This document shows positions 51,020 through 58,787 of a DNA stretch of 64,000 nucleotides, piece by piece (positions within the stretch are counted from its first letter, which is position 1; every line of letters starts with the position of its first letter). The notes beneath the pieces were generated by a model that was not told where the DNA came from, did not search any database, and saw nothing but the letters and a program-made list of their open reading frames with translations. This stretch comes from Halorhabdus sp. BNX81 (GTDB taxonomy: Archaea > Halobacteriota > Halobacteria > Halobacteriales > Haloarculaceae), in the NCBI RefSeq assembly GCF_029229925.1, contig NZ_CP107254.1, positions 1,116,001 to 1,180,000 on the forward strand. The letters are read 5' to 3'. The position numbers were made by a program, and so were the translations under genes.

Positions 51020-51508
51020 ATGAAGGTCGCGCTGGGGGGTACGTTTGATCCGATCCACGACGGCCATCGGGCACTGTTCGACCGTGCCTTCGAACTCGGG
51101 GACGTGACAGTTGGGCTGACCAGCGACGAACTCGCTCCGACGACTCGACAGGAGGGCCGGCCCGTTCGCTCGTACGACGATCGACTCGCCGACCTCGACG
51201 CGGAACTCTCGGACTTTGCTACCGAGTACGATCGCGATTACACGATCAGAAAACTCCGGGAGCCGACCGGAATCGCAACCGAGGAGCAATTCGACGTACT
51301 CGTGGTTTCACCCGAGACCGAGACCGGGGGCAAGCGGATCAACGAGATTCGGGAGAAACACGGGCGTGATCCGCTTTCGATCGAGGTCGTCGATCACGTC
51401 ACGGCCGAAGATGACAAACCGATTTCGAGTACGCGCATCGTCCGCGGCGAAATCGACGAGCATGGCAATCTCACACCGGACCGCGACGGACGCCAGCCGG
51501 CGGAGTGA
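51020..51508 (+). CDS. coaD: Phosphopantetheine adenylyltransferase, archaeal type
   Basis: A 162-residue nucleotidyltransferase with the signature KVALGGTFDPIHDGHRALFDRAFELG and the second motif ISSTRIVRGEIDEHGN (ISST). It makes dephospho-CoA from 4'-phosphopantetheine. Archaeal proteins of this family differ from bacterial CoaD; length is normal. It ends exactly where the convergent gene ends. Confidence 0.95.
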   Translation: MKVALGGTFDPIHDGHRALFDRAFELGDVTVGLTSDELAPTTRQEGRPVRSYDDRLADLDAELSDFATEYDRDYTIRKLREPTGIATEEQFDVLVVSPETETGGKRINEIREKHGRDPLSIEVVDHVTAEDDKPISSTRIVRGEIDEHGNLTPDRDGRQPAE

Positions 51509-51817
51509 TCACCAGTCGGGCGCGTCGAATCCGGTTTCTTCGAGCAGTTCCTTCCAGCGTTGCTGGATGGTGAGTCGGGAGACATCGGCAGCTTCGGCGA
51601 CGGCCGACTGCGAGCGCCGGTCGCCGGCAACCAGCGCGCCAACGTAGACGCTCGCCGCGAGAACCGCCCGTTTGGATCGCTTTTCTTCCGGCAGATTCGA
51701 GAGGAAAACGTCCGTGGCGCGTGACTGGGCGGTGTCACTGAGACCGAGGCGATCGGCAACGGATTCGATGGCTTCGATCCACTCTTCGTTGGCCAGTTGG
51801 TCGCGAGCGCGATACAC
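51509..51817 (-). CDS. Small TFB-like (cyclin-fold) protein
   Basis: A 102-residue protein reading VYRARDQLANEEWIEAIESVADRLGLSD, then SRATDVFLSNLPEEKRSKRAVLAASVYVGALVAGDRRSQSAVAEAADVSRLTIQQRWKELLEE, the second cyclin-type repeat of transcription factor B without the zinc ribbon. A longer frame starts at 51874, but TTTATATTCC on the minus strand (51838-51848) lies about 26 bases upstream of the GTG at 51815-51817, the right distance for a TATA box driving a leaderless mRNA from this GTG, so the shorter form is used. Possibly a TFB modulator; function unknown. Confidence 0.7.
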   Translation of the reverse strand: MYRARDQLANEEWIEAIESVADRLGLSDTAQSRATDVFLSNLPEEKRSKRAVLAASVYVGALVAGDRRSQSAVAEAADVSRLTIQQRWKELLEETGFDAPDW

Positions 51818-51837
51818 AAGGTCGCTTTGGCGTGATG

Positions 51838-51848
51838 GAATATAAATC
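51838..51848 (-). promoter_or_regulatory. TATA element deciding the TFB-like start
   Basis: On the minus strand TTTATATTCC lies about 26 bases before the GTG at 51817; this supports that GTG as first codon rather than the ATG at 51874. Confidence 0.5.
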
Positions 51849-51900
51849 ACCGCCCGGCGAAAGGTAAGTTTCATTTGATTCGGGTCGAAGGTGAAATTGC

Positions 51901-51984
51901 GCGCGGGTAGCCAAGCCAGGAAACGGCGTAGCGCTTAGGACGCTATCCCGTAGGGGTCCGCCGGTTCAAATCCGGTCCCGCGCA
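51901..51984 (+). tRNA. tRNA-Leu (anticodon UAG)
   Basis: A class II cloverleaf. Acceptor stem GCGCGGG pairs with CCCGCGC (discriminator A at 51984), D arm GCC...GGC, anticodon stem TAGCG/CGCTA with loop CTTAGGA (anticodon TAG in DNA), a long variable arm (TCCCGTAGGGGTCC) and T arm GCCGG/CCGGT with loop TTCAAAT. No CCA is encoded. Reads CUA/CUG codons. Downstream are two further copies of its 3' end. Confidence 0.97.
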
Positions 51985-52209
51985 TGAGCGAACGAAGTGA
52001 GCGAAGAGCAGGAGCGGATTTGTGGTAGACCGAGGTTCTGCGCCGACGGCGCAGGTTCTCGGGGGTGGTTCAAATCCGGTCCCGCGCACTTCTCCGCGAA
52101 CAAACCGTGAGCGGAGAATGCGTCATTAGGATTTGTACCCTGGAAGTCGCGCGCAACGAGCGAAGCGAGTGAGCACGTCTTCATCCGGTTCAAATCCGGT
52201 CCCGCGCAT
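51963..52209 (+). repeat. Three direct copies of the tRNA-Leu 3' end (att-like)
   Basis: The 22 bases GGTTCAAATCCGGTCCCGCG plus CA occur at 51963-51984 (inside the tRNA), 52067-52088 and 52187-52208; the first and third share CC before them too. Spacing is 104 and 120 bases. The segment covers T loop and acceptor stem, the usual integrase target site. Spacers contain 7-8 bp hairpins at 52038-52054 and 52090-52118. No integrase gene remains. Confidence 0.85.
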
Positions 52210-52255
52210 TGCTGGCGGGTTCTATGACACGCTGGCCAACGAGTGCAACCCAGTG
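51985..52255. other. Gene-free spacer between tRNA-Leu and lipoprotein gene
   Basis: Apart from the repeats, this stretch holds CGAACGAAGTGAGCGAAG, the hairpin CTGCGCC-GAC-GGCGCAG, TTCTCCGC...GCGGAGAA and ACGAGCGAAGCGAGTGAGC. No coding region is supported. Confidence 0.6.
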
Positions 52256-53668
52256 TCAGTCTTCGACGAGGCAGTAGGCGTGGCCGGGTTCGACGAGTTC
52301 GAATTCCTCATCGTCGTCGTAGTAGCCGTCGATGACAGCCCGTTCGGCGTAATAGATCCGTCCGTCGAGCGGGACGGGCGCGCTCGTGACGTCGCCGCGA
52401 TTCTCGATACGCCATCGTCGCTTGCCCGTCTCCTTTTCGAGAGCGTAGACGTACGAACCGGAGGACCCGACCAGCACCGTTTCGTCAGTGACAGTCAGCG
52501 AGCCGATGACGCGACCGCCGACGTTCGTCGACCACAGCTTCTCGCCACTTTCGGCGTCGAGCGCGTAGACGTTGTGATCCGAACTCCCGACGTAGACAAC
52601 GCCCGCGTTCGGATCGGCACCTGGATTCGACATCACGATGTCTCCGGTCTCGAACGACCACAGCTCCTCGCCGTCCGTGACGTCCAGACAGTAGACGTGG
52701 TCGTCCCAGGAGCCGACGAAGACGCGGCCGTCGAACGTCGGGGCCGTGCCCTTGACCTGTGCGCCGTGGTTGAACTCACCGTCAGCCTTGGTTTTGCCGT
52801 CTGGCCCTCCCTCCGGACCCGTCTGAAACTTCCACTCGAATTCTAGACACGGGAATCGCCAGCAGTAGACGACGCCGTCGTTCGACCCGGAGATGAGCCG
52901 CTCCTCCTGGATGTCGATCGTCGCCGAGGGATGTGGTTGACCCCACATGCGATCGTCGACGTGGATCGGCTCGCCGGTCTCGGCGTCGATGGCCCACAGC
53001 GCCCCGGAGGACGGGTCCCAGTACTCGGCGACGACGTAGAGAATGCCCTCGTAGTATGCTGGACTGGAGCCGATAGCCAGCGCGCCGGCGAGATCCTCCG
53101 ACGTAGTGTGCCACTCCAGTTCGCCCGATTCAACGTCGAGCGCGTAGAGGTCGCCGTTGTAGCCGCCGATGTACGCGGTGCCATCCACGATGGCCGCCGA
53201 GCCGTGGAATCCCTTCTCCGTGGCGTTCGTTTGGGTCGACCAGTCCATCTTGCCCGAGGGTGCGTAGGATTCGACGCGACCGGTATCCCCGGCGAAGAGG
53301 ATCTGCTCGCCGTCCGGTGTCGGGACCGGACTGGATTTGGCGGCGGTGTGACCGACGTAGTTGATCGGGAACGTCCAGTTGACCGAGACTGAATCGGGGA
53401 CGGTCTCCTCGGGATAGTAACCGAGTCGCCGGAGCCCCCCTCGCCACATGCGCACATCGCCGTTCGGATGACTCCGGTACTCGGCGTTCGTCTCTTCGAC
53501 ATCGATCGGACATGACTGGAGTTCCCCAGCCCCCTTGTTTCCGCCGAGTGGCAGCGTACACCCGGCCAGCCCTGCTGTCACAGCAGCGCCGCCGGCACGG
53601 AGCAGCTTCCGTCTCGATGGCGTCGCTGTGGCGGGCTCCTTGTTTGGTTGCCGATCCGCTCGGTTCAT
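52256..53668 (-). CDS. Secreted PQQ-like beta-propeller lipoprotein
   Basis: A 470-residue protein. The N-terminus carries a Tat-type signal (SRRKLLRAGG, then AAVTAGLAGC with lipobox LAGC), so it is exported by Tat and lipid-anchored at that cysteine. The mature part has repeated beta-propeller blades with VYxGSxDxxVYALDxxSGExxW (for example GTAYIGGYNGDLYALDVESGELEW, VYVGSSDHNVYALDAESGEKLW). Propeller proteins of this type bind PQQ or act as scaffolds; no cofactor or partner genes are nearby. The start at 53668 is the ATG (MNRADRQPNK). Confidence 0.88.
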   Translation of the reverse strand: MNRADRQPNKEPATATPSRRKLLRAGGAAVTAGLAGCTLPLGGNKGAGELQSCPIDVEETNAEYRSHPNGDVRMWRGGLRRLGYYPEETVPDSVSVNWTFPINYVGHTAAKSSPVPTPDGEQILFAGDTGRVESYAPSGKMDWSTQTNATEKGFHGSAAIVDGTAYIGGYNGDLYALDVESGELEWHTTSEDLAGALAIGSSPAYYEGILYVVAEYWDPSSGALWAIDAETGEPIHVDDRMWGQPHPSATIDIQEERLISGSNDGVVYCWRFPCLEFEWKFQTGPEGGPDGKTKADGEFNHGAQVKGTAPTFDGRVFVGSWDDHVYCLDVTDGEELWSFETGDIVMSNPGADPNAGVVYVGSSDHNVYALDAESGEKLWSTNVGGRVIGSLTVTDETVLVGSSGSYVYALEKETGKRRWRIENRGDVTSAPVPLDGRIYYAERAVIDGYYDDDEEFELVEPGHAYCLVED

Positions 53669-53829
53669 TACTGTCCTATCTCGATGGGGACGATGCAAAA
53701 AAGATCACGGAATCGGGTCTGGGTGGTTGCATGCTGGGTACGGACCGACAGTCGGACGGGTTTTCAGTCAGAGGTCGTCACTGCATCCGGATAGCAACAG
53801 CCAAAGGTCGATGCCGACTACGAACGGCC

Positions 53830-54585
53830 GTGCAGATTGTGGGCTATCGACCGCGTGTCGAGGAACCAGCCGCGCTCCTGGTGAGTCGCGACGCCGATGT
53901 CCAACGCATCTGGCTCGAACCTGGCGTCGAACTCACGTACACCCTGGCGAACCGCCACTGTGCAGGGACGGTCGACGACGGGACGCACATCGCCTGTGAT
54001 AATGCAACGGCCCCGTACTGTTCGAGCCATACCGACCGCTGGCCGTGTGCTCGGTGTCAGGGGGAGTGCACGCTACCAGTAGCATCCTGTCGTGAGGAAC
54101 ACGCCATCTATCTCGCGGCGTTCGCGCCGGACGCGTTCAAGGTCGGCGTCACCCGCTCGTGGCGACTCGAAACCCGTCTCCGCGAGCAGGGGGCCGATCG
54201 TGCGGCACACATACGAACCGTCGAAAACGGTCGAACCGCCCGCCGGATCGAACGCGATATCGCGACCGCTGTCGGCGACAGCGTCCGGGTCGACCGCAAG
54301 CGGCGGGGACTTCATCGGACCGTCGATAGTGACGCCTGGGAGCGACTACTCGCGGACTTCGAAGTCATCGAGCGCTTTGCCTTCGAGCACGGGCTGGAGC
54401 TGACGGAGCGACCGGTCGCGGAGACGTTGGCAACGGGGACGGTTCGCGGGACCAAAGGGCGGTTGCTGGTCATCGAATACGGCGGGAGTACCTATGGAGT
54501 GGATATGCGGGACCTAGTCGGATTCGAACTGCACGACGGCAAGACCGATCGAAATCTGCAGGCAAGCCTCGGCTCGTTCTCGTGA
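53830..54585 (+). CDS. DUF2797 protein with zinc-finger-like Cys and GIY-YIG-like domain
   Basis: A 251-residue protein starting at GTG 53830 (VQIVGYRPRVEEPAALLV), matching the family start. The N-terminal half has a Cys/His cluster (CAGTVDDGTHIACDNATAPYCSSHTDRWPCARCQGECTLP), followed by a GIY-YIG-like stretch (EHAIYLAAFAPDAFKVGVTRSWRLETRLREQGAD). Residues up to the end are mixed. A longer frame from 53512 is rejected because it lacks similarity. Function unknown; a nuclease-like fold is possible but catalytic residues are not certain. Confidence 0.78.
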   Translation: MQIVGYRPRVEEPAALLVSRDADVQRIWLEPGVELTYTLANRHCAGTVDDGTHIACDNATAPYCSSHTDRWPCARCQGECTLPVASCREEHAIYLAAFAPDAFKVGVTRSWRLETRLREQGADRAAHIRTVENGRTARRIERDIATAVGDSVRVDRKRRGLHRTVDSDAWERLLADFEVIERFAFEHGLELTERPVAETLATGTVRGTKGRLLVIEYGGSTYGVDMRDLVGFELHDGKTDRNLQASLGSFS

Positions 54586-54666
54586 TGGACAACGCGAACG
54601 GCCGCTCGCCTTTTCAGTCGACATCGGACGGCAACGCTTTTCCGACGCCATCGCAAATTTCGCCCC

Positions 54667-55065
54667 ATGACGGACGACGCCGAGGAGCCGACTGAATCGG
54701 ATGGAGAATCAGGCGACGACGAACAGTCGTTCCGTGAGCGTGTCGAGGAGATCCGCCAGGAACGCGCTGAGGAAGGGAGCGAGGACATGGACATGGAGGA
54801 TCGACGCGAGCGCATGGAGGAGGCCATGGGTGGCGGCGGTCCCGGCGGTATGGGTGGCGGCAACCCGTTTGCCCAGATGATGAGCGGCATGATGGGTGGC
54901 GGACCGGGCGGTCCCGGCGGACGTGGCCCCGGGCAGATGGGTCCCGAAGACGAGAGCGAGACCGGCGGGAACGAGGAACTCACCCGGGAAGTTCGCAAGC
55001 TCCGGGACGAAGTCCACGACGTGCGACGGGAACTCGGACGGATCGCCGACGCCCTCGAAGAGTAG
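54667..55065 (+). CDS. Gly/Met-rich protein with flanking coiled coils
   Basis: A 132-residue protein: acidic N-terminus, a charged helix (FRERVEEIRQERAEE), a Gly/Met-rich low-complexity centre (MGGGGPGGMGGGNPF, MMSGMMGGGPGG), an acidic turn and a C-terminal coiled coil (LTREVRKLRDEVHDVRRELGRIADALEE). The Met/Gly-rich centre is unusual in this acidic proteome. No family recognised; possibly an oligomeric scaffold. Confidence 0.6.
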   Translation: MTDDAEEPTESDGESGDDEQSFRERVEEIRQERAEEGSEDMDMEDRRERMEEAMGGGGPGGMGGGNPFAQMMSGMMGGGPGGPGGRGPGQMGPEDESETGGNEELTREVRKLRDEVHDVRRELGRIADALEE

Positions 55066-55172
55066 CTGGTTGTCCTGCCGTTTCGTCGAGAATGTCACAT
55101 TCCACGCGGTATACGTTATTTTCCGCTGATCGAAACGACTATTGGCTCGCTCGTTGCATATAAACCACGTAG

Positions 55173-56351
55173 ATGGAGTCTTCCCGTCCGCGGTCGTGGA
55201 TTCCGATAGTGGGGTTCGCCATCTTGCTGATCGGTAGTAGCGTCGCGGTCGGGGTCTGGGTCAGTGCTGACTCTCAAGCCCCGAACTTTGCGGGGTCCGT
55301 CAGCGAGCGATACGATTCCCTCGATGGATTTTCAGCCGAAAAGCGGACTGTGATCCATCGTGAAAACCGGACGTTCCGCTCGCTGGATCACGTCTCTCGA
55401 CGGCCGGGGACGGGGCAGTTTCGCATCGAGGACATCACGGATAATCTGACGGCTCGGGAAATACAGGTCTCCGATGGGAACACGCTATGGATCTATACGC
55501 ACGGCGAGAGCGAAGCGAAACGGATCGACGGCGTGAACACCTCTCGATCGCTCCCGTCGCGTCTCGATCGATTGTTTTCGGTTGTCGAACGCGGGGCTTC
55601 GGCGGACGGGACCACTCACGACATTGAACCACTGCCTTTCGTGCCGGAAGGAAGCGACCGGACGGATGGAACCGCCGGATCGATGGCAGTGAGTTACGAG
55701 GGGGTCGAAACCGTCGACGGTAGGCCGACGTACGTGTTGTCTCTACACTCCAACGCCACCACGGCGGGCGTCGTCGAGGACTTCGAGCAACGATTGTGGA
55801 TCGACAAGGAGTGGTACGTTCCGCTCAAGCGGACGACCGAGTACGTCCGGGACGGCGACGCCGTTTCGATAACCGTCTCGTACCGAAACGTGACGTTCAA
55901 TCCCGGCTTGCCCGCGGACACGTTCCAGTTTGACCCGCCATCGAACGTGACTGTCGTCGACGCCGATAGCACACGACAGGAGCAGTTCGTCGATATCGCC
56001 GGTCTCCGTGCTGTCGCGTCGTTTTCAGTTCCAGATCCGGACGTTCCCGAAACGTTCCGGCTGGTCGAAGCGACACAGACTGTGACCGACCGCGTCCGAA
56101 GTATCGGCCTCAAGTATGCGAACGAAACGGCTGTCCTGTCGGTCTCGAAGAGTAACCTCACCGGATACGTCCCGAATACGGACGGACAGGCGGTACCGGT
56201 CGGCGACTACGATGCAACGCTTCGCAACCTTGGCACCGAGTTGCGCGTCTCCTGGACGACGCCAAACGCCCGGTACTCGGTTGCCGGGAGCGGCGTTTCG
56301 AAGTCGGTACTCGTTGAGTTCGCCCGTTCCGTCGCAAGAGCGGACTCCTGA
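55173..56351 (+). CDS. Membrane-anchored LolA-like protein
   Basis: A 392-residue protein with one N-terminal membrane segment (PIVGFAILLIGSSVAVGVWV) and an extracellular part of LolA-like/DUF4367 character: YDSLDGFSAEKRTVIHRENRTFR, YTHGESEAKRIDGVN, LSLHSNATTAGVVEDFEQRLWIDKEWYVPLKRTTEYV and FNPGLPADTFQFDPPSNVTV. Such haloarchaeal proteins may handle lipids or lipoproteins at the surface. The ATG at 55173 follows CATATAAACC by only a few bases; if that is the TATA box, the true start may be GTG at 55209, but this would remove part of the signal. Confidence 0.75.
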   Translation: MESSRPRSWIPIVGFAILLIGSSVAVGVWVSADSQAPNFAGSVSERYDSLDGFSAEKRTVIHRENRTFRSLDHVSRRPGTGQFRIEDITDNLTAREIQVSDGNTLWIYTHGESEAKRIDGVNTSRSLPSRLDRLFSVVERGASADGTTHDIEPLPFVPEGSDRTDGTAGSMAVSYEGVETVDGRPTYVLSLHSNATTAGVVEDFEQRLWIDKEWYVPLKRTTEYVRDGDAVSITVSYRNVTFNPGLPADTFQFDPPSNVTVVDADSTRQEQFVDIAGLRAVASFSVPDPDVPETFRLVEATQTVTDRVRSIGLKYANETAVLSVSKSNLTGYVPNTDGQAVPVGDYDATLRNLGTELRVSWTTPNARYSVAGSGVSKSVLVEFARSVARADS

Positions 56352-56542
56352 CTGCCTTCTCGGCCGGCCGTGAGTCCCTGCAATCCCCACGTAAGCCAGT
56401 CGCACTTCAATTCGCCACGAGCGGGCCGGCGAGGCTTGAATCACGTCCAGACGTGCTCGCTTCATTGTGCGCGACTGGTCTCCGTCAAACCCTTTCGCCG
56501 ACGCACAGCAGACGCTCGCGAGTTTGCGAGCGCCAGAGAGAG

Positions 56543-56564
56543 CGGGCCGGAAGGGATTTGAACC
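56543..56564 (-). repeat. Copy of the tRNA-Lys 3' end
   Basis: CGGGCCGGAAGGGATTTGAA plus CC, identical to 56679-56700 (the gene's own 3' end) for 22 bases, 136 bases away and in the same orientation. A weaker copy begins at 56421 (AGCGGGCCGG then TTGAA). Confidence 0.8.
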
Positions 56565-56622
56565 GCGCCGAGACATTCCGGGTCGCTCGCTCCGCTCGCT
56601 TCCCGGGCTGTGACTCGTCTAC

Positions 56623-56635
56623 TTCAAATCCCTTC
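56623..56635 (+). repeat. Inverted T-arm fragment of tRNA-Lys
   Basis: TTCAAATCCCTTC, the T-arm of tRNA-Lys, appears on the opposite strand to the gene within the spacer, forming an inverted pair with 56549-56561. Confidence 0.55.
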
Positions 56636-56678
56636 ATAGCGCATTTGCTGCTCGCGGGTTGCTCGCAGCAAAATGCTA

Positions 56679-56752
56679 CGGGCCGGAAGGGATTTGAACC
56701 CCTGACCGTCTGATTAAGAGTCAGACGCTCTGCCGGACTGAGCTACCGGCCC
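56679..56752 (-). tRNA. tRNA-Lys (anticodon CUU)
   Basis: On the minus strand: acceptor GGGCCGG/CCGGCCC with discriminator G at 56679, D arm GCTC...GAGC, anticodon stem TCTGA/TCAGA with loop CTCTTAA (anticodon CTT in DNA), and T arm with loop TTCAAAT. No CCA is encoded. Decodes AAG. Confidence 0.97.
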
Positions 56753-56897
56753 CAAGCACTCATGGGTTTCGTCGGGCGATTCAAATACGTTTCCTTTCGG
56801 GCTGGGCAGTCGCACTCGGGCGGCGGCTTCGGGGAGTTTTTCGAATCGAGAACAACCTCGATGATATAAGAGTCTGGGATCCTTCGGTTTCGTCACT

Positions 56898-58355
56898 ATG
56901 AGTAGCGGAATCACGATGGCGACAATGTCTTCGTATGCTATCTTGGGGTGTGGAAGTGTCGGCCACGCCGTCGCGGAAGAACTCGAAATGGAAGGCAAAG
57001 ACGTCCTCATTTTGGACCGCGACGAGAGCCGCGTCGAAGCCCTCCGAGATCAGGATCTCAATGCCAAGACCGCGGACATCCGTGACGAGTCGATCGTCGA
57101 CGAACTCGCCGACCGGGACGTCGTGTTGATTCTCTCTTCGGACGTCGAGGCCAACGAGGTCGCCGTCGAGAACCTCCGGACACACAACGACGAGCAGTTC
57201 ATCGTCGCCCGTGCATCCGATCCGGTATCTGCGGATGATCTTTCGGAACTCGGCGCGAACGTCGTCATCAATCCGTCTGCAGTGATCGCCGATTCGGCAC
57301 TCCGCGCACTCGAAACCGGCGAACTCGAACATAAAGCCCGCCAGCTCGCTGCCGTCATTGATTCGACCGACGAGCGGATGGCGATCTTGATCCATCGCGG
57401 CCCCGATCCGGACTCGATCGCCAGTGCGGTCGCACTGCAGGCCATCGCCGAACACCGTGACGTCGAGGCGGATGTCATCTACGAGGGTGAGATCGGACAT
57501 CACGAAAATCGCGCGTTCGTCAATCTTCTCGGTCTCGAACTCGTATCGAGCGCGTCGGTCGACCTCGCTGATTACGATACGTCCGCCCTCGTCGATTATG
57601 CGAAAAGCGGCGAACTCTCCTCGAACGTTTCCGGGCCGATCGACATCGTCATCGATCACTACGAGGTCGAAACCGAGATGGACGCTGAATTCACGGACGT
57701 CCGGCCCAACGTCTCGGCCACCTCGACCATCCTCACGAAATACGTCCAGGAGTTCGATCTCAGCCTCGATCAGGAAGTCGCTACCGCGCTTCTGTATGGC
57801 ATTCGCGCCGAGACGCTTGACTTCAAGCGCGACACGACGCCGGCTGATCTGACTGCCGCTGCCTATCTGTATCCGTTCGCGGATCACGACACCCTCGAAC
57901 AGGTCGAATCGCCGAGTATGAGTCCGGAGACGCTGGATGTCCTCGCCGAGGCGATCCGGAACCGACAGGTCCGCGGCAGTCACCTGGTCTCGAACGCGGG
58001 GTTCATCCGCGACCGCGACGCCCTCACCCAAGCCGCTCAACAACTCCTCAATCTCGAAGGGATCACGACGACTGCGGTGTTCGCTATCGCCGACGACACG
58101 ATCTACCTGGCCGCCCGCTCGAAGGATATCCGGATGAACATTGGCAACGTCTTAGAGGAGGCCTTCAGCGACATCGGCGAAACCGCCGGGCACTCCACAG
58201 ATGCCAGCGTCGAAATCCCACTCGGTATCTTTACCGGGATCGAAACGAGCGACGACAATCGGGACACTTTGCTCGAACTCACTGAGGAAGCCGTTCGGTC
58301 GAAGCTCTTCGAGGCGATGGGCGTCGAAGGAAGCGACAGTTCAAACGGAAGTTGA
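56898..58355 (+). CDS. TrkA-N / DHH phosphoesterase fusion protein
   Basis: A 485-residue protein. Residues 12-125 form a TrkA-N Rossmann domain (YAILGCGSVGHAVAEELEMEGKDVLILDRDE); residues about 150-460 form a DHH/DHHA1 phosphoesterase (IHRGPDPDSIASAVALQAI with metal Asp, then PIDIVIDHYEVE, with DHY in place of DHH, and NAGFIRDRDALTQAAQQLL). Likely a cyclic-dinucleotide or nanoRNA-type phosphoesterase regulated by a nucleotide-binding domain. GATATAAG at 56863-56870 lies about 31 bases before the ATG, so the start is consistent with a leaderless mRNA; ATGs at 56916 and 56925 are alternatives. Confidence 0.85.
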   Translation: MSSGITMATMSSYAILGCGSVGHAVAEELEMEGKDVLILDRDESRVEALRDQDLNAKTADIRDESIVDELADRDVVLILSSDVEANEVAVENLRTHNDEQFIVARASDPVSADDLSELGANVVINPSAVIADSALRALETGELEHKARQLAAVIDSTDERMAILIHRGPDPDSIASAVALQAIAEHRDVEADVIYEGEIGHHENRAFVNLLGLELVSSASVDLADYDTSALVDYAKSGELSSNVSGPIDIVIDHYEVETEMDAEFTDVRPNVSATSTILTKYVQEFDLSLDQEVATALLYGIRAETLDFKRDTTPADLTAAAYLYPFADHDTLEQVESPSMSPETLDVLAEAIRNRQVRGSHLVSNAGFIRDRDALTQAAQQLLNLEGITTTAVFAIADDTIYLAARSKDIRMNIGNVLEEAFSDIGETAGHSTDASVEIPLGIFTGIETSDDNRDTLLELTEEAVRSKLFEAMGVEGSDSSNGS

Positions 58356-58370
58356 GCCGAAAATACGCAG

Positions 58371-58682
58371 TCACGCGACGATGTCTTCACTGGAGCCGTC
58401 AGCTTCAGTCCCGTGAACGTGCTCGACGATGTCGTTGACGATGACGACGTCACCCACAGCCTGTACCCAGCGATACGGGACGATCGCCCCGCGGGCACTT
58501 GCCGTCTCGGCGTTGAACAGTTCCGTATTTAGCTGGTGGAGGGCAAGCCCAGTGACGGCTTCGGCGTCGAGATCAAGGCGTAGATCCTCGATTTCGCCCA
58601 CGTAGACGCCGTTGCTCGAATACACCTCTCGCCCCACCAGTGATGTGATCTCCTGTGGTGTTGCCTCTGGGTCGATCGACAT
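58371..58682 (-). CDS. PRC-barrel domain protein
   Basis: A 103-residue protein: ITSLVGREVYSSNGVYVGEIEDLRLDLDAEAVTGLALHQLN, then GAIVPYRWVQAVGDVVIVNDIVEHV, a PRC-barrel. Archaeal PRC proteins include cell-division factors (CdpB family), a possible but unproven assignment. The start at 58682 gives MSIDPEATPQE. It is convergent with the TrkA-N/DHH gene and divergent from menB. Confidence 0.85.
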   Translation of the reverse strand: MSIDPEATPQEITSLVGREVYSSNGVYVGEIEDLRLDLDAEAVTGLALHQLNTELFNAETASARGAIVPYRWVQAVGDVVIVNDIVEHVHGTEADGSSEDIVA

Positions 58683-58787
58683 ATAGGGATCGTAGGGAGG
58701 GGGTCCCTTAACTTTTGGCAGAGCGTCAGACACCCGGCGTCTCCAACGTCGGGGAACGCTTTTGCGCCGGCCGCCCGGATTCCCGGT

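Larger units (their letters stand above)
56352..56678. other. Gene-free region with degenerate tRNA-Lys 3'-end copies
   Basis: No coding region is supported. It contains repeats of the tRNA-Lys 3' end and an inverted T-arm copy, plus GCTCGCTCCGCTCGCTTC (56584-56601), CGAGCGTCTGCTGTG-type sequence and the hairpin GCATTT-GCTGC / GCAGC-AAATGC (56640-56676). Confidence 0.6.

Noticed and set aside
51963-52209. CRISPR-like array at the tRNA-Leu repeats
   Set aside because: Only three copies, repeat equals the tRNA 3' end, spacers differ in length (about 82 and 98 bases) and share words; no cas gene in the window.
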